The position numbers and the translations under genes were made by a program. From NCBI RefSeq assembly GCF_900637195.1, contig NZ_LR134356.1:4774001-4838000 (forward strand): DNA of 64,000 bases, in the 5' to 3' direction. Positions within the stretch are counted from its first letter, which is position 1, and each line of letters starts with the position of its first letter. Below the pieces are notes generated by a model. That model had not been told where the DNA came from. It saw only the letters and a program-made list of their open reading frames with translations, and made no database searches. Below, in pieces: positions 7,460 through 15,537 of this stretch. This DNA is from Mycolicibacterium aurum. GTDB lineage: Bacteria > Actinomycetota > Actinomycetes > Mycobacteriales > Mycobacteriaceae.

Positions 7460-8404
7460 TCAGACCGTCGGAACCTGAGTGTCCTCGGCGGCGGCAGGCT
7501 CGGCAGTGACGTCCGAGTCGGCCGCGGCCTTGTCCACCACATGCCAGTCGTCGGAGCGCTGCAGCAGCCGGACGAACTCTTTGATGCTCAACGTCTCGCC
7601 GCGACGGGACGGGTCGATGCTGGCCGCGAGCAGCCTGCTGGCCGACTCGTTGCCGGAACCGGCCCACTCGGCGAACGCATTGCGGGAGGTCTTGCGCCGC
7701 TGCGCGAAGGCGACGTCGATGAGCTCGAAGACCTTCTCCTGGAACTCGGGGTCGGTCGGCCACTCGGACGTCTCGTAGCGGTCGATCCGGACCAGACCGG
7801 AGTAGACCCGCGGGATAGGCCAGAACACCGTCGGCGACACCATGCCGTAGCGGCGCACATTGCCGAAGAAGCGCACCTTGGCGCTCGGCACGCCGTAGTC
7901 CTTACCGCCGGGCTCGGCGGCCAGACGCTCGGCGACCTCCGCCTGCACCATCACCATCACGGTGCGGATGGACGGGAACTCGGCGAGCAGATGCAGCAAA
8001 GCCGGCACCGCGACGTTGTACGGCAGGTTCGCCACCAGCGCCGTCGGCATCTCGGTCATGTCCGACTGCTTGAACGTCAGGATGTCCCGGTTCAGCACGG
8101 TGAGCCGGTTGACCTCGCTGTGCGAATGCGTGGCGATCGTCGTCGGCAGTTGCGCGGCCAGCACCGGGTCGATCTCCACCGCGGTGACCTTGGCGCCCCG
8201 GTCGAGCAGCGCAAGCGTCAACGAACCCAGGCCCGGACCGACCTCGAGGACGTGATCGTTCCGATTGATGCTGGAAGCGGACACTATTCGGCGCACCGTG
8301 TTGGCGTCGTGCACGAAATTCTGTCCGAATGACTTCCGAGGTCGGAAATCGATCGACTTAGCCAGATGCCGAATCTCAGTTCGCCCGAGCAGTCGTATTG
8401 TCAC
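7460..8404 (-). CDS. ksgA: 16S rRNA adenine-N6,N6-dimethyltransferase
   Basis: KsgA/RsmA dimethylates two adjacent adenosines in the 3'-terminal loop of 16S rRNA (A1518/A1519 in E. coli numbering) late in 30S assembly. The protein has 314 residues: an N-terminal QNFVHD motif, the SAM-binding motif VLEVGPGLGSLT (about residue 53), the acidic VEID motif, the catalytic NLPYN motif (about 125), and a C-terminal helical domain containing FAQRRKTSRNAF. The last 25 residues form an Ala/Glu/Asp-rich tail. The start overlaps the rpfB stop codon by four bases (ATGA), so the two are one operon. Confidence 0.96.
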   Translation of the reverse strand: MTIRLLGRTEIRHLAKSIDFRPRKSFGQNFVHDANTVRRIVSASSINRNDHVLEVGPGLGSLTLALLDRGAKVTAVEIDPVLAAQLPTTIATHSHSEVNRLTVLNRDILTFKQSDMTEMPTALVANLPYNVAVPALLHLLAEFPSIRTVMVMVQAEVAERLAAEPGGKDYGVPSAKVRFFGNVRRYGMVSPTVFWPIPRVYSGLVRIDRYETSEWPTDPEFQEKVFELIDVAFAQRRKTSRNAFAEWAGSGNESASRLLAASIDPSRRGETLSIKEFVRLLQRSDDWHVVDKAAADSDVTAEPAAAEDTQVPTV

Positions 8405-9528
8405 GACGCACCGATCCTCCCACTACAGGTCGGCCACGCCCCCCAACCTTGGCGCGCCCGAGTTACCTCAGCAATCGCGATCTGCTCTTCTCTTGTTGCC
8501 AGATCCGCTCGCTGAGCATACCGCAGACCACCGCTGCGCTCCCAGGTGTTTTGATCAAATTGAACGCCACCGAAATAGCCGTTGCCGGTATTGATGGCCC
8601 AATTACCTCCGGCTTCGCACCGTGCCAGGGCATCCCAGGTGGCTCCGCGGGCCACCGGAGGCACCTCGGTACCCGGCTTGGCGCCCACTCTCAGCACACC
8701 ATCGCGCGCCGGAGTGACGACGACATTGGCTACTGGCAGCCTGCCGGTTTCGACTCCGTTAACCGTCGCCACCGCGAAAGTGACGTCCTGTACACCAGGA
8801 TTTCCCGCGTCCTCCACAATTTGGCGACTCATGTTCAGTGTCACGTCTTCGATGCGCTTGTTGTTCGGTGTGAGCGGCAGGCGCTCGGTGACTTTGGCGA
8901 TCCGGACGCGGGTGACTTTCACGTGCATGCCATCGACGATGGGTGCCGACGGTGCTGGAATCACGCTGTCGCTTTGCTGAAGAGGGGCTCCGGCGGCTTC
9001 TAACAGGCTCCCGACATTGGGCGCCGCCAGCCGCACGGTGCGCACCGCACCGGCGTCCTCTATTTGCACGTTTTTGGGGCTGACCACCGGAAGTGCCATT
9101 CCGTCGAGGGGAAGGCGGCTCCCGCGCGACGCCGCGACGGGAGCTTTGTCGGTCATCTGCAGCTGCGACAGCGCCTCATCGACGGTCGACGCCGTGGTCC
9201 AGACCTGCTCGGCACCGCCACCGTCTGTCGAGATCTCCAACGGCCGGCTGCGCCGCAGGACGATCGTGTCGGACTGATGCACGGGGGTGTCGGCCGCAGG
9301 AAAAAGATCGTCCCGTTCTCCGACGTCGAACCCGTTTTCGCGGACGACATCGATGACGCGGGACTTCATCGTCGGCACCGTCACCGACGCGCCGTCGACG
9401 GTCAGGGTCACAGTCTTGTGGGCAGCGACGGCGGTTCCACCGGCGAAAACCAGAGCCAGCAAAGTTGCGGCAACCAGAAACCGCAGGAGGGGCGACCGTG
9501 TCTGATGAAGTTTTGTCAATGCATTCAA
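8401..9528 (-). CDS. rpfB: Resuscitation-promoting factor RpfB
   Basis: Secreted cell-wall lytic transglycosylase involved in regrowth of dormant cells, 375 residues. An N-terminal hydrophobic segment (residues 15-35) is followed by three DUF348 repeats (about 38-215), a G5 domain (about 215-290) and the C-terminal RPF domain (about 298-370). The RPF domain contains the catalytic glutamate in CEAGGNW and the GYFGGVQF motif. The residue after the hydrophobic segment is His (VAAHKTVTL). In M. tuberculosis RpfB I recall a lipobox Cys there, so this version is probably signal-anchored or cleaved and not lipidated. The gene is translationally coupled to ksgA. Confidence 0.95.
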   Translation of the reverse strand: MNALTKLHQTRSPLLRFLVAATLLALVFAGGTAVAAHKTVTLTVDGASVTVPTMKSRVIDVVRENGFDVGERDDLFPAADTPVHQSDTIVLRRSRPLEISTDGGGAEQVWTTASTVDEALSQLQMTDKAPVAASRGSRLPLDGMALPVVSPKNVQIEDAGAVRTVRLAAPNVGSLLEAAGAPLQQSDSVIPAPSAPIVDGMHVKVTRVRIAKVTERLPLTPNNKRIEDVTLNMSRQIVEDAGNPGVQDVTFAVATVNGVETGRLPVANVVVTPARDGVLRVGAKPGTEVPPVARGATWDALARCEAGGNWAINTGNGYFGGVQFDQNTWERSGGLRYAQRADLATREEQIAIAEVTRARQGWGAWPTCSGRIGAS

Positions 9529-9619
9529 AATGTCGTCTATCTCCGACTAGCGCGGCGCGGGCGGCACAAAAAACCCGTTGTCCACGTCGTGATTGATCAC
9601 AAGACGGTAACGAACCGGC

Positions 9620-10471
9620 CTACAACGAGCAACTCGCCAGCCCATAGGCACGTACCGCCGTCGCGAAACTCTCCTCGGCGAGCGTTTCCGCGGGCCGGCC
9701 GACGAGGTCGGCCAGCGCTCGCACAGTGTAAGGGAGGCAATAGGGCTCATTCGGCGCCCCGCGGAACGGGTGCGGGGTGAGAAACGGTGCGTCCGTCTCG
9801 ACCAGCAGCTGATCCGCCGGGATCAACGGCACCGCTTCCCGCAGCTCACGGGCATTCTTGAAGCTGACCGTCCCCGACAGACTCAGCAGCCACCCGGCGT
9901 CGACGCAGGTGCGCGCCATCGCGGCGTCGGAGGAAAAGCAGTGGAAGATCACAGTCTCGGGGGCGCCCTCGGCGCGCAGCACGTCGAGCACGGCCGCATC
10001 GGCGTCCCGATTGTGGATCATCAACGGTTTTCCGGTGCGTTTGGCGAGGTCGATGTGCCAGGCGAACGCCTCCCGCTGCTCGGCGGGGTCGGCGCAGCCC
10101 TCGAGACGACCCGGCCAGTAGAGATCCATCCCCGTCTCCCCGATCGCCACCACCCGGGGGTGGGCAGCCAGGCGTTCGATCACCGTCTGCGCCTCCGCGG
10201 TGAGCCCGTCGGCCCGGGTGGGATGCAGGGCCACGGCGGCATAGACACGCGGGTCCCAGTCCGCGGCTTCGGCCGCCCAGCGCGCGGACTCCAGATCGTC
10301 GGCGATCGTGACGACAGCCGCAACGCCCGCCGCACCGGCACGGTCCAGGATCGCGCGCACGTCGTCGGCATCGCGCGCACCGCAGGCGTCCAGGTGGGTG
10401 TGAGCGTCGACCAGGGGGGCGAGCGGCTCTGGGATCGGCGGCGGCTCACTGCGTCTTTCGCGGGCGCTCAC
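9620..10471 (-). CDS. tatD: TatD family metal-dependent deoxyribonuclease
   Basis: TIM-barrel metallohydrolase, 283 residues. Metal ligands are visible: DAHTHLD near residue 23, GETGMDLYW near 113, the IHNRDA motif near 152, HCFSSD near 177, and VETDAPFLTP near 225. The family includes 3'-5' DNases linked to DNA repair. I chose the GTG at 10471 because TAGGGT lies exactly seven bases upstream, predicting a leaderless mRNA; the GTG at 10480 would lie inside this promoter. The promoter is shared back-to-back with metG. An rpfB leader of 91 bases separates its stop from the rpfB start. Confidence 0.92.
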   Translation of the reverse strand: MSARERRSEPPPIPEPLAPLVDAHTHLDACGARDADDVRAILDRAGAAGVAAVVTIADDLESARWAAEAADWDPRVYAAVALHPTRADGLTAEAQTVIERLAAHPRVVAIGETGMDLYWPGRLEGCADPAEQREAFAWHIDLAKRTGKPLMIHNRDADAAVLDVLRAEGAPETVIFHCFSSDAAMARTCVDAGWLLSLSGTVSFKNARELREAVPLIPADQLLVETDAPFLTPHPFRGAPNEPYCLPYTVRALADLVGRPAETLAEESFATAVRAYGLASCSL

Positions 10472-10478
10472 GTCATAC

Positions 10479-10488
10479 ACCCTAAAGT
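10479..10488. promoter_or_regulatory. Bidirectional promoter: overlapping -10 elements of tatD and metG
   Basis: Plus strand TAAAGT (10483-10488) serves metG. Minus strand TAGGGT (10484-10479) serves tatD. The two elements share the TA step at 10483-10484, and each precedes a start codon by seven (tatD) or nine (metG) bases. Confidence 0.55.
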
Positions 10489-10497
10489 GACCTTCTG

Positions 10498-12051
10498 ATG
10501 AGCAAGACGCCGTACTACATCACCACCGCCATCGACTACCCCAACGGGGCACCGCACGTCGGCCACGCCTACGAGAAGATCGCCACCGACGCGATCGCCC
10601 GCTTCAAGCGGCTCGACGGCTTCGACGTGCGCTTCCTGACCGGCACCGACGTGCACGGTCTGAAGATGGCGCAGACCGCCGCCGCGGAGGGCATCCCGAC
10701 CGCCGAGTTGGCGCGGCGCAACTCGGACGCCTTCCAGGCGATGCAGGAGAAGCTCGGCATCACGTTCGACCGCTTCATCCGGACCACCGACGACGACCAC
10801 ACCCGGGCGTCCATCGAGATCTGGAACCGCATGAACGCCGCGGGCGACATCTATCTCGACTCCTACTCCGGCTGGTACTCGGTGCGTGACGAGCGCTTCT
10901 TCGCCGAGGACGAACTGGAGGAGCGCGCCGACGGCACGCGGTACTCGATCGAGACGGGCACCCCGGTCACGTGGACCGAGGAGCAGACGTACTTCTTCCG
11001 GCTGTCGGCCTACACCGAACGCCTGCTCGCGCACTACGAGTCGCATCCGGAGTTCATCGGCCCCGACGTCCGGCGCAACGAGGTCGTCAGCTTCGTCGCC
11101 ACCGGCCTGCGCGACCTGTCGATCTCGCGGACCACGTTCGACTGGGGCGTTCCGGTCCCCGATCACCCCGACCACGTCATGTACGTGTGGGTGGACGCGT
11201 TGACGAACTACCTGACCGGCGTGGGCTTCCCCGACACGTCGTCGGAGTCGTTCGGCAAGTACTGGCCGGCCGATCTGCACGTCATCGGCAAGGACATCGT
11301 CCGGTTCCACACGGTGTACTGGCCGGCGTTCCTGATGTCGGCGGGCATCGAGCTTCCGCGGCGGGTCTTCGCCCACGGCTTCATCAACGTCAAGGGCGAG
11401 AAGATGAGCAAGTCGGTCGGCAACGTGGTCGATCCGATGGCGCTTGTCGACGAATTCGGGCTCGACGCGGTGCGCTACTTCCTGCTGCGGGAGGTGCCGT
11501 TCGGACAGGACGGCAGCTACAGCGACGAGGCGATCATCGGCCGGATCAACACCGACCTCGCCAACGAGCTGGGCAACTTGGCCCAGCGGTCGCTGTCCAT
11601 GGTGAACAAGAACCTAAACGGCATCGTGCCCGAGCCTGGCGACCTCACCGACGACGATCGCGAGCTGCTCCGGCTCGCGGGCGACGAGCTGCTCTCCGCG
11701 GTCCGGGTCCACTTCGACGTGCCGGCGATGAACAACGCGCTGGAAACCATCTGGCTGATGCTGGGGGCGGCCAACCGCTACTTCTCCAAACAGGAGCCGT
11801 GGGTGCTGCGCAAGTCCGACGCCCCGGCCGACCAGGAGCGGTTCCGCACGGTGCTCTACGTGACGCTGGAGGCGGTCCGGGTCGCCGCGCTCCTGGTGCA
11901 ACCGGTGATGCCGGCCTCCGCCGCCAAACTGCTGGACCTGCTCGGTCAGCGCGAGGACCAGCGCACGTTCGCAGCAGTCGCGACTCCGCTGGCGCCCGGG
12001 ACGGCGCTGCCCGCCCCGTCGGGCGTCTTCCCGCGGTACCAGGCGGACTGA
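10498..12051 (+). CDS. metG: Methionyl-tRNA synthetase
   Basis: Class I aminoacyl-tRNA synthetase, 517 residues, called metS in M. tuberculosis (519 residues as I recall). The HIGH motif is HVGH (about residue 21) and KMSKS is present as EKMSKSVGN (about 301). The connective-peptide region (GWYSVRDERFF) has no cysteine pairs, so this is the zinc-free short type. The anticodon-binding helical domain begins near residue 350. The C-terminal tRNA-binding extension found in E. coli is absent. It is divergent from tatD through an overlapping promoter. Confidence 0.96.
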   Translation: MSKTPYYITTAIDYPNGAPHVGHAYEKIATDAIARFKRLDGFDVRFLTGTDVHGLKMAQTAAAEGIPTAELARRNSDAFQAMQEKLGITFDRFIRTTDDDHTRASIEIWNRMNAAGDIYLDSYSGWYSVRDERFFAEDELEERADGTRYSIETGTPVTWTEEQTYFFRLSAYTERLLAHYESHPEFIGPDVRRNEVVSFVATGLRDLSISRTTFDWGVPVPDHPDHVMYVWVDALTNYLTGVGFPDTSSESFGKYWPADLHVIGKDIVRFHTVYWPAFLMSAGIELPRRVFAHGFINVKGEKMSKSVGNVVDPMALVDEFGLDAVRYFLLREVPFGQDGSYSDEAIIGRINTDLANELGNLAQRSLSMVNKNLNGIVPEPGDLTDDDRELLRLAGDELLSAVRVHFDVPAMNNALETIWLMLGAANRYFSKQEPWVLRKSDAPADQERFRTVLYVTLEAVRVAALLVQPVMPASAAKLLDLLGQREDQRTFAAVATPLAPGTALPAPSGVFPRYQAD

Positions 12052-12063
12052 CTTCTTTCTCTA

Positions 12064-12079
12064 TGTGATGTGCATCACG
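12064..12079. promoter_or_regulatory. CRP-like site upstream of the oxidoreductase-ECF41 operon
   Basis: TGTGA-TGTGCA-TCACG, one mismatch from the TGTGA-N6-TCACA palindrome bound by mycobacterial CRP. It lies just upstream of the predicted ECF41 promoter. Confidence 0.4.
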
Positions 12080-12082
12080 CCA

Positions 12083-12109
12083 TGTCACACTTCGGCGGTC
12101 ACCGGTGTC
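12083..12109 (+). promoter_or_regulatory. ECF41-type sigma promoter
   Basis: TGTCACA (12083-12089), a 16-base spacer and TGTC (12106-12109). As I recall, the ECF41 target promoter is TGTCACA-N16-CGTC, so this differs by one base. It precedes the oxidoreductase gene cotranscribed with the ECF41 sigma factor, as expected for autoregulation. Transcription would start near 12116-12118. Confidence 0.6.
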
Positions 12110-12141
12110 TTGGGGGCATGTCCGAGAGAAAGGCAGACACC

Positions 12142-13317
12142 ATGACCGCGAAGTTCACCAGGGTCCTCGTCGTCGGCGGCGGATACGCCGGCGTCCTGGC
12201 AGCCAATCACCTGCGCATCGACGAGCGCATCGACATCACGTTGGTGAACCCGCGGGCGTCGTTCGTCGAGCGGATCCGGCTGCACCAATTCGTGACCGGA
12301 TCCGACGACGCGGTGGTCGACTACGCCGAGGTGCTCGGCGACGGCATCACGCTCGTCGTGGATTCCGTCACGAGGATCGACGCCGCCGACCGCCGGGTCG
12401 AACTCGCATCGGGCGGCACCCTGGACTACGACTACCTCATCTATGCCGTCGGCAGCACCGGCGCCACCTCGACGGTGCCGGGCGCGGCGCAGTTCGCGTT
12501 TCCGATCTCCGAATACGAACACGGCGCTCCGCTGCGCGCCGCCGTAACCGCGGCACCGGCCGACGCCCCGATCTGCGTGGTCGGAGCCGGGCCCACCGGA
12601 CTGGAGACGGCCGCGGAACTCGCCGACGAAGGCCGGCGCGTAACGCTGGTCTGCGGCAGCGTGCTGGGGCCGTATCTGAGCACGCGGGCCCGCCGCGCCG
12701 CCGCCAAGCGGATGACCACACTCGGCGTCGACCTGATCGACGGGCCGGGCGCCACCGTCACCGAGGTGCGTCCCGACGCGGTGGTGCTGGCCGACGGTCG
12801 CCGCGTGGCCAGCGCGGTGACGATCTGGACCGTGGGTTTCGGGGTGCCCGACCTGGCGGCGCGCAGCGGGTTGACCACCGACGCCATCGGCCGGTTGGTG
12901 ACCGACGAGACACTGACCAGTGTCGACGATCCCCGCATCGTGGCCGCCGGCGACGCGTCCGCGCCGTCGGACCTGCCGCTGCGCATGAGCTGCCAGGCCG
13001 CTCTCCCGCTCGGGGCGCAGGCCGCGAACACGGTGTTGAGCCGGATCGCCGGTACCACGCCGAAGCCGCTCAACCAGGCGTTCACCGGCCAGTGCATCAG
13101 CCTCGGCCGCACGGCAGGTCTGATCCAGATCGCCCACCTCGACGACCGCGTGATGCCGCTCTACATCGGCGGACGGGCCGCGGCCGGTATCAAGGAGGCG
13201 GTCTGCAAGGGAACGATCTCGTTCCTGTCCCGTGAGGCCCGCAAGCCGGGAAGCTACTTCTGGCTCAAGGGCGGCAAGCGTCAGGAGAAACTGGCGGCCC
13301 AGCCGGTGCCGTCGTGA
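12142..13317 (+). CDS. FAD-dependent NAD(P)H oxidoreductase (NDH-2-like)
   Basis: Two-dinucleotide-binding-domain flavoprotein of 391 residues. The N-terminal FAD motif is VVGGGYAGVLAA, a second GXGXXG motif for NAD(P)H is VVGAGPTGLETAAEL (about residue 151), and the FAD-binding AAGDAS motif is near 275. It resembles the type II NADH dehydrogenase/AIF-like family; the electron acceptor is unknown. I chose the ATG at 12142, nine bases after GAGAAAGG. An in-frame ATG at 12118 lies almost on the predicted transcription start and is an alternative. The stop overlaps the GTG of the sigma factor gene (GTGA). ECF41 sigma factors are typically linked to a carboxymuconolactone decarboxylase, oxidoreductase or epimerase gene, and this fills that role. 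Confidence 0.85.
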   Translation: MTAKFTRVLVVGGGYAGVLAANHLRIDERIDITLVNPRASFVERIRLHQFVTGSDDAVVDYAEVLGDGITLVVDSVTRIDAADRRVELASGGTLDYDYLIYAVGSTGATSTVPGAAQFAFPISEYEHGAPLRAAVTAAPADAPICVVGAGPTGLETAAELADEGRRVTLVCGSVLGPYLSTRARRAAAKRMTTLGVDLIDGPGATVTEVRPDAVVLADGRRVASAVTIWTVGFGVPDLAARSGLTTDAIGRLVTDETLTSVDDPRIVAAGDASAPSDLPLRMSCQAALPLGAQAANTVLSRIAGTTPKPLNQAFTGQCISLGRTAGLIQIAHLDDRVMPLYIGGRAAAGIKEAVCKGTISFLSREARKPGSYFWLKGGKRQEKLAAQPVPS

Positions 13318-14195
13318 GCGAACACGCCGACCGGTTCACCCACCTGAGGCCGTTGCTGTTCACCATCGCCTACGAGATCCTGGGCAGCGCAACGGAATCC
13401 GACGACGTCCTGCAGGAGAGCTACCTGCGCTGGGCCGAGGTGGACCTGGCAGGTGTGACAGACACCAAGGCCTACCTGGCTCGGCTGGTCACCCGGCAGG
13501 CGCTCAACGCGCTGCGGGCACAGTCGCGACGGCGCGAGGACTACGTTGGCCCCTGGCTGCCCGAGCCGTTGCTGACCGAAGCGGACCCGTCCGCCGATGT
13601 GGTGCTGGCGGAGTCGGTCTCGATGGCGATGCTCGTGGTGCTGGAGACGCTGACCCCCGACGAGCGCGCGGTGTTCGTTCTGCGGGAGGTGTTCGGCTTC
13701 GGGCACGAGGAGATCGGCGCGACGCTCGGGAAGTCGACGGCCTCGGTGCGCCAGATGGCGCACCGCGCCCGCGAACATGTGCAGTCCCGCCGCAAGCGGT
13801 TCGAGCCCGTCGACCCCCAGTTGTCCACCGAGATCACCACGCGGTTCTTCACCGCGGCCGCCACCGGCGACCTCGACGGACTGATGGCGATGCTCGCCCC
13901 GGACGTGGTGTGGACCGCAGACAGCGACGGCAAGGTGAGTGCGGCGCGCAGGCCGGTCTCGGGTGCTGATCGGGTGGCCAAGCTCGTCATGGGCCTGATC
14001 CGCCTGGGCGGCCCCGACGGCCGGGCGGAGCCGGCGATCTACAACAGCGCCCCCGCCCTGGTGCTCTACCTCGGGGACAAGCTCGAGGGAATCGTTTCCG
14101 TCGAGGTGATCGACGGCAAGATCACCAACTTCTATGCCATGCGCAATCCCGACAAGCTGGCCACCGTGACGGTGCCGCGGCGGATCGGCCGGTAG
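13314..14195 (+). CDS. ECF41-family RNA polymerase sigma factor with SnoaL-like C-terminal domain
   Basis: Extracytoplasmic-function sigma factor of 293 residues. Region 2 (about residues 9-75) includes ESDDVLQESYLRW, and region 4 (about 105-160) includes LTPDERAVFVLREVFGFGHEEI. A SnoaL-like domain fills about 175-290. Two diagnostic ECF41 motifs are present: WLPEP in the linker (about residue 81) and NPDKL near the C-terminus (about 279). In this group the C-terminal domain controls sigma activity and no anti-sigma factor is needed; none is encoded nearby. The gene overlaps the oxidoreductase stop by four bases. M. tuberculosis SigJ is a related type. Confidence 0.92.
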   Translation: MSEHADRFTHLRPLLFTIAYEILGSATESDDVLQESYLRWAEVDLAGVTDTKAYLARLVTRQALNALRAQSRRREDYVGPWLPEPLLTEADPSADVVLAESVSMAMLVVLETLTPDERAVFVLREVFGFGHEEIGATLGKSTASVRQMAHRAREHVQSRRKRFEPVDPQLSTEITTRFFTAAATGDLDGLMAMLAPDVVWTADSDGKVSAARRPVSGADRVAKLVMGLIRLGGPDGRAEPAIYNSAPALVLYLGDKLEGIVSVEVIDGKITNFYAMRNPDKLATVTVPRRIGR

Positions 14196-14202
14196 TTCCG
14201 GC

Positions 14203-14257
14203 GAGCAGACGCAAGATCGCATTCTCGACCCCGATCCGTGCGACTTTGCGTCTGCTC
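14203..14257. repeat. Inverted repeat between the sigma factor gene and pabB
   Basis: A perfect 12-base inverted repeat: GAGCAGACGCAA (14203-14214) and TTGCGTCTGCTC (14246-14257), with a 31-base loop. It starts eight bases after the sigma factor stop codon and could be a terminator-like hairpin or one copy of a dispersed mycobacterial palindromic element. Confidence 0.6.
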
Positions 14258-14280
14258 CCGCGGCAGGCAAGGCTGGGCCG

Positions 14281-15531
14281 GTGCGCATCGAGCGGCTCGG
14301 CGACCTGGGCGCGGCCCCGGCAGTGCTGCGCGCGCTGGCCACCGCGGCGACAGAGCTGGGCCTGGCGCCACCCGCCGCGCTGATCGGCGACTGGTTCGGA
14401 TCGCGCGCGGTGATCGCGCCGTCGGTGCCGGTGGCCCCGGTCGCACCGCACGACGTGTTCGACGTGCCGCCGGGAGACCGCACAGACGGGCCGGTCGGTG
14501 GCGGCTGGTTCGGTTATCTGTCCTACCCGGACGCCGGCGCCGAGGGACACCCGCCACGCATCCCCGAAGCGGCCGGCGGCTGGGCGGATGCGGTTCTGCG
14601 GTGCGACCGCGACGGCATCTGGTGGCACGAAAGTCTCAGCGGTGCAGCACTTTCCACCTGGGCCGCCGACGCCATCCAGTCACCGCCGAGGTGCCGCGAT
14701 GCTGTCGTCACCTGGGGTGCGGCCGACCGGCACACGCATCAGCGTGGCGTGCTCGACTGCCTGGACGCGATCGCCGCGGGCGAGGTGTATCAGGCGTGCG
14801 TGTGCACGCAGTTCGCCGGCACCCTCGACGGTGCGGCTGCCGATTTCTTCGCCGAAGCGGCAGCCAGGACCGTGCCCTCGCGTGCCGCGTACCTCGCCGG
14901 AGACTGGGGGGCGGTGGCATCGCTGTCCCCGGAGCTGTTCCTGCGGCGGTGCGGCGAGGCGGTCACCTCAAGTCCGATCAAGGGCACGCTGCCGCGGCAC
15001 GCCGACCCTGCCGGCCTTCGCGCGTCGGTCAAGGACGTCGCGGAGAACATCATGATCGTCGACCTGGTTCGCAACGATCTGGGCCGGGTCGCACGGACCG
15101 GTTCGGTATCCGTTCCCGAGTTGCTCGCGATCCGCCCGGCGCCCGGCGTGTGGCATCTGGTCTCGACGGTGACGGCGCGCATACCCGCCGAACTGCCGAT
15201 GTCGGCACTGCTGGAGGCGACGTTTCCGCCGGCCTCGGTGACGGGCACCCCAAAGGCGCGGGCCCGTGAACTACTGGGCCAATGGGAGCCGTTTCGACGC
15301 GGAATCTATTGCGGCACCGTTGGATTGGCATCGCCGATAGCGGGCTGCGAGCTCAATGTCGCGATCAGAACGGTGGAGTTCGGGGCCGACGGTGCCGCAG
15401 TGCTCGGGGTCGGCGGCGGCATCACCGCCGATTCCGACCCGGCCAGGGAATGGGATGAGTGCCTGCACAAGGCGGCGCCGATCGTCGGCACCGCTTCGCG
15501 GAAGACTCCGCCCGTCGCCTCGGCCCGCTGA
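14281..15531 (+). CDS. pabB: Aminodeoxychorismate synthase component I
   Basis: Converts chorismate and ammonia to 4-amino-4-deoxychorismate for folate synthesis, 416 residues. The chorismate-binding domain occupies roughly residues 145-405, with the motifs SPELFL, SPIKGTLPR (about 238), ENIMIVDLVRNDLGR (about 257) and GTPKARA (about 322). Lysine in SPIKGT is typical of PabB. The N-terminal domain is shorter than in the roughly 458-residue M. tuberculosis protein I recall. The GTG start at 14281 lacks a clear Shine-Dalgarno. The glutamine amidotransferase partner (PabA) is not in this window. It is convergent with rsmI. Confidence 0.9.
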   Translation: MRIERLGDLGAAPAVLRALATAATELGLAPPAALIGDWFGSRAVIAPSVPVAPVAPHDVFDVPPGDRTDGPVGGGWFGYLSYPDAGAEGHPPRIPEAAGGWADAVLRCDRDGIWWHESLSGAALSTWAADAIQSPPRCRDAVVTWGAADRHTHQRGVLDCLDAIAAGEVYQACVCTQFAGTLDGAAADFFAEAAARTVPSRAAYLAGDWGAVASLSPELFLRRCGEAVTSSPIKGTLPRHADPAGLRASVKDVAENIMIVDLVRNDLGRVARTGSVSVPELLAIRPAPGVWHLVSTVTARIPAELPMSALLEATFPPASVTGTPKARARELLGQWEPFRRGIYCGTVGLASPIAGCELNVAIRTVEFGADGAAVLGVGGGITADSDPAREWDECLHKAAPIVGTASRKTPPVASAR

Positions 15532-15537
15532 CCGCAC

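Noticed and set aside
12085..13137. 350-codon open frame on the minus strand
   Set aside because: Antisense to the FAD oxidoreductase, whose two dinucleotide-binding motifs are intact.
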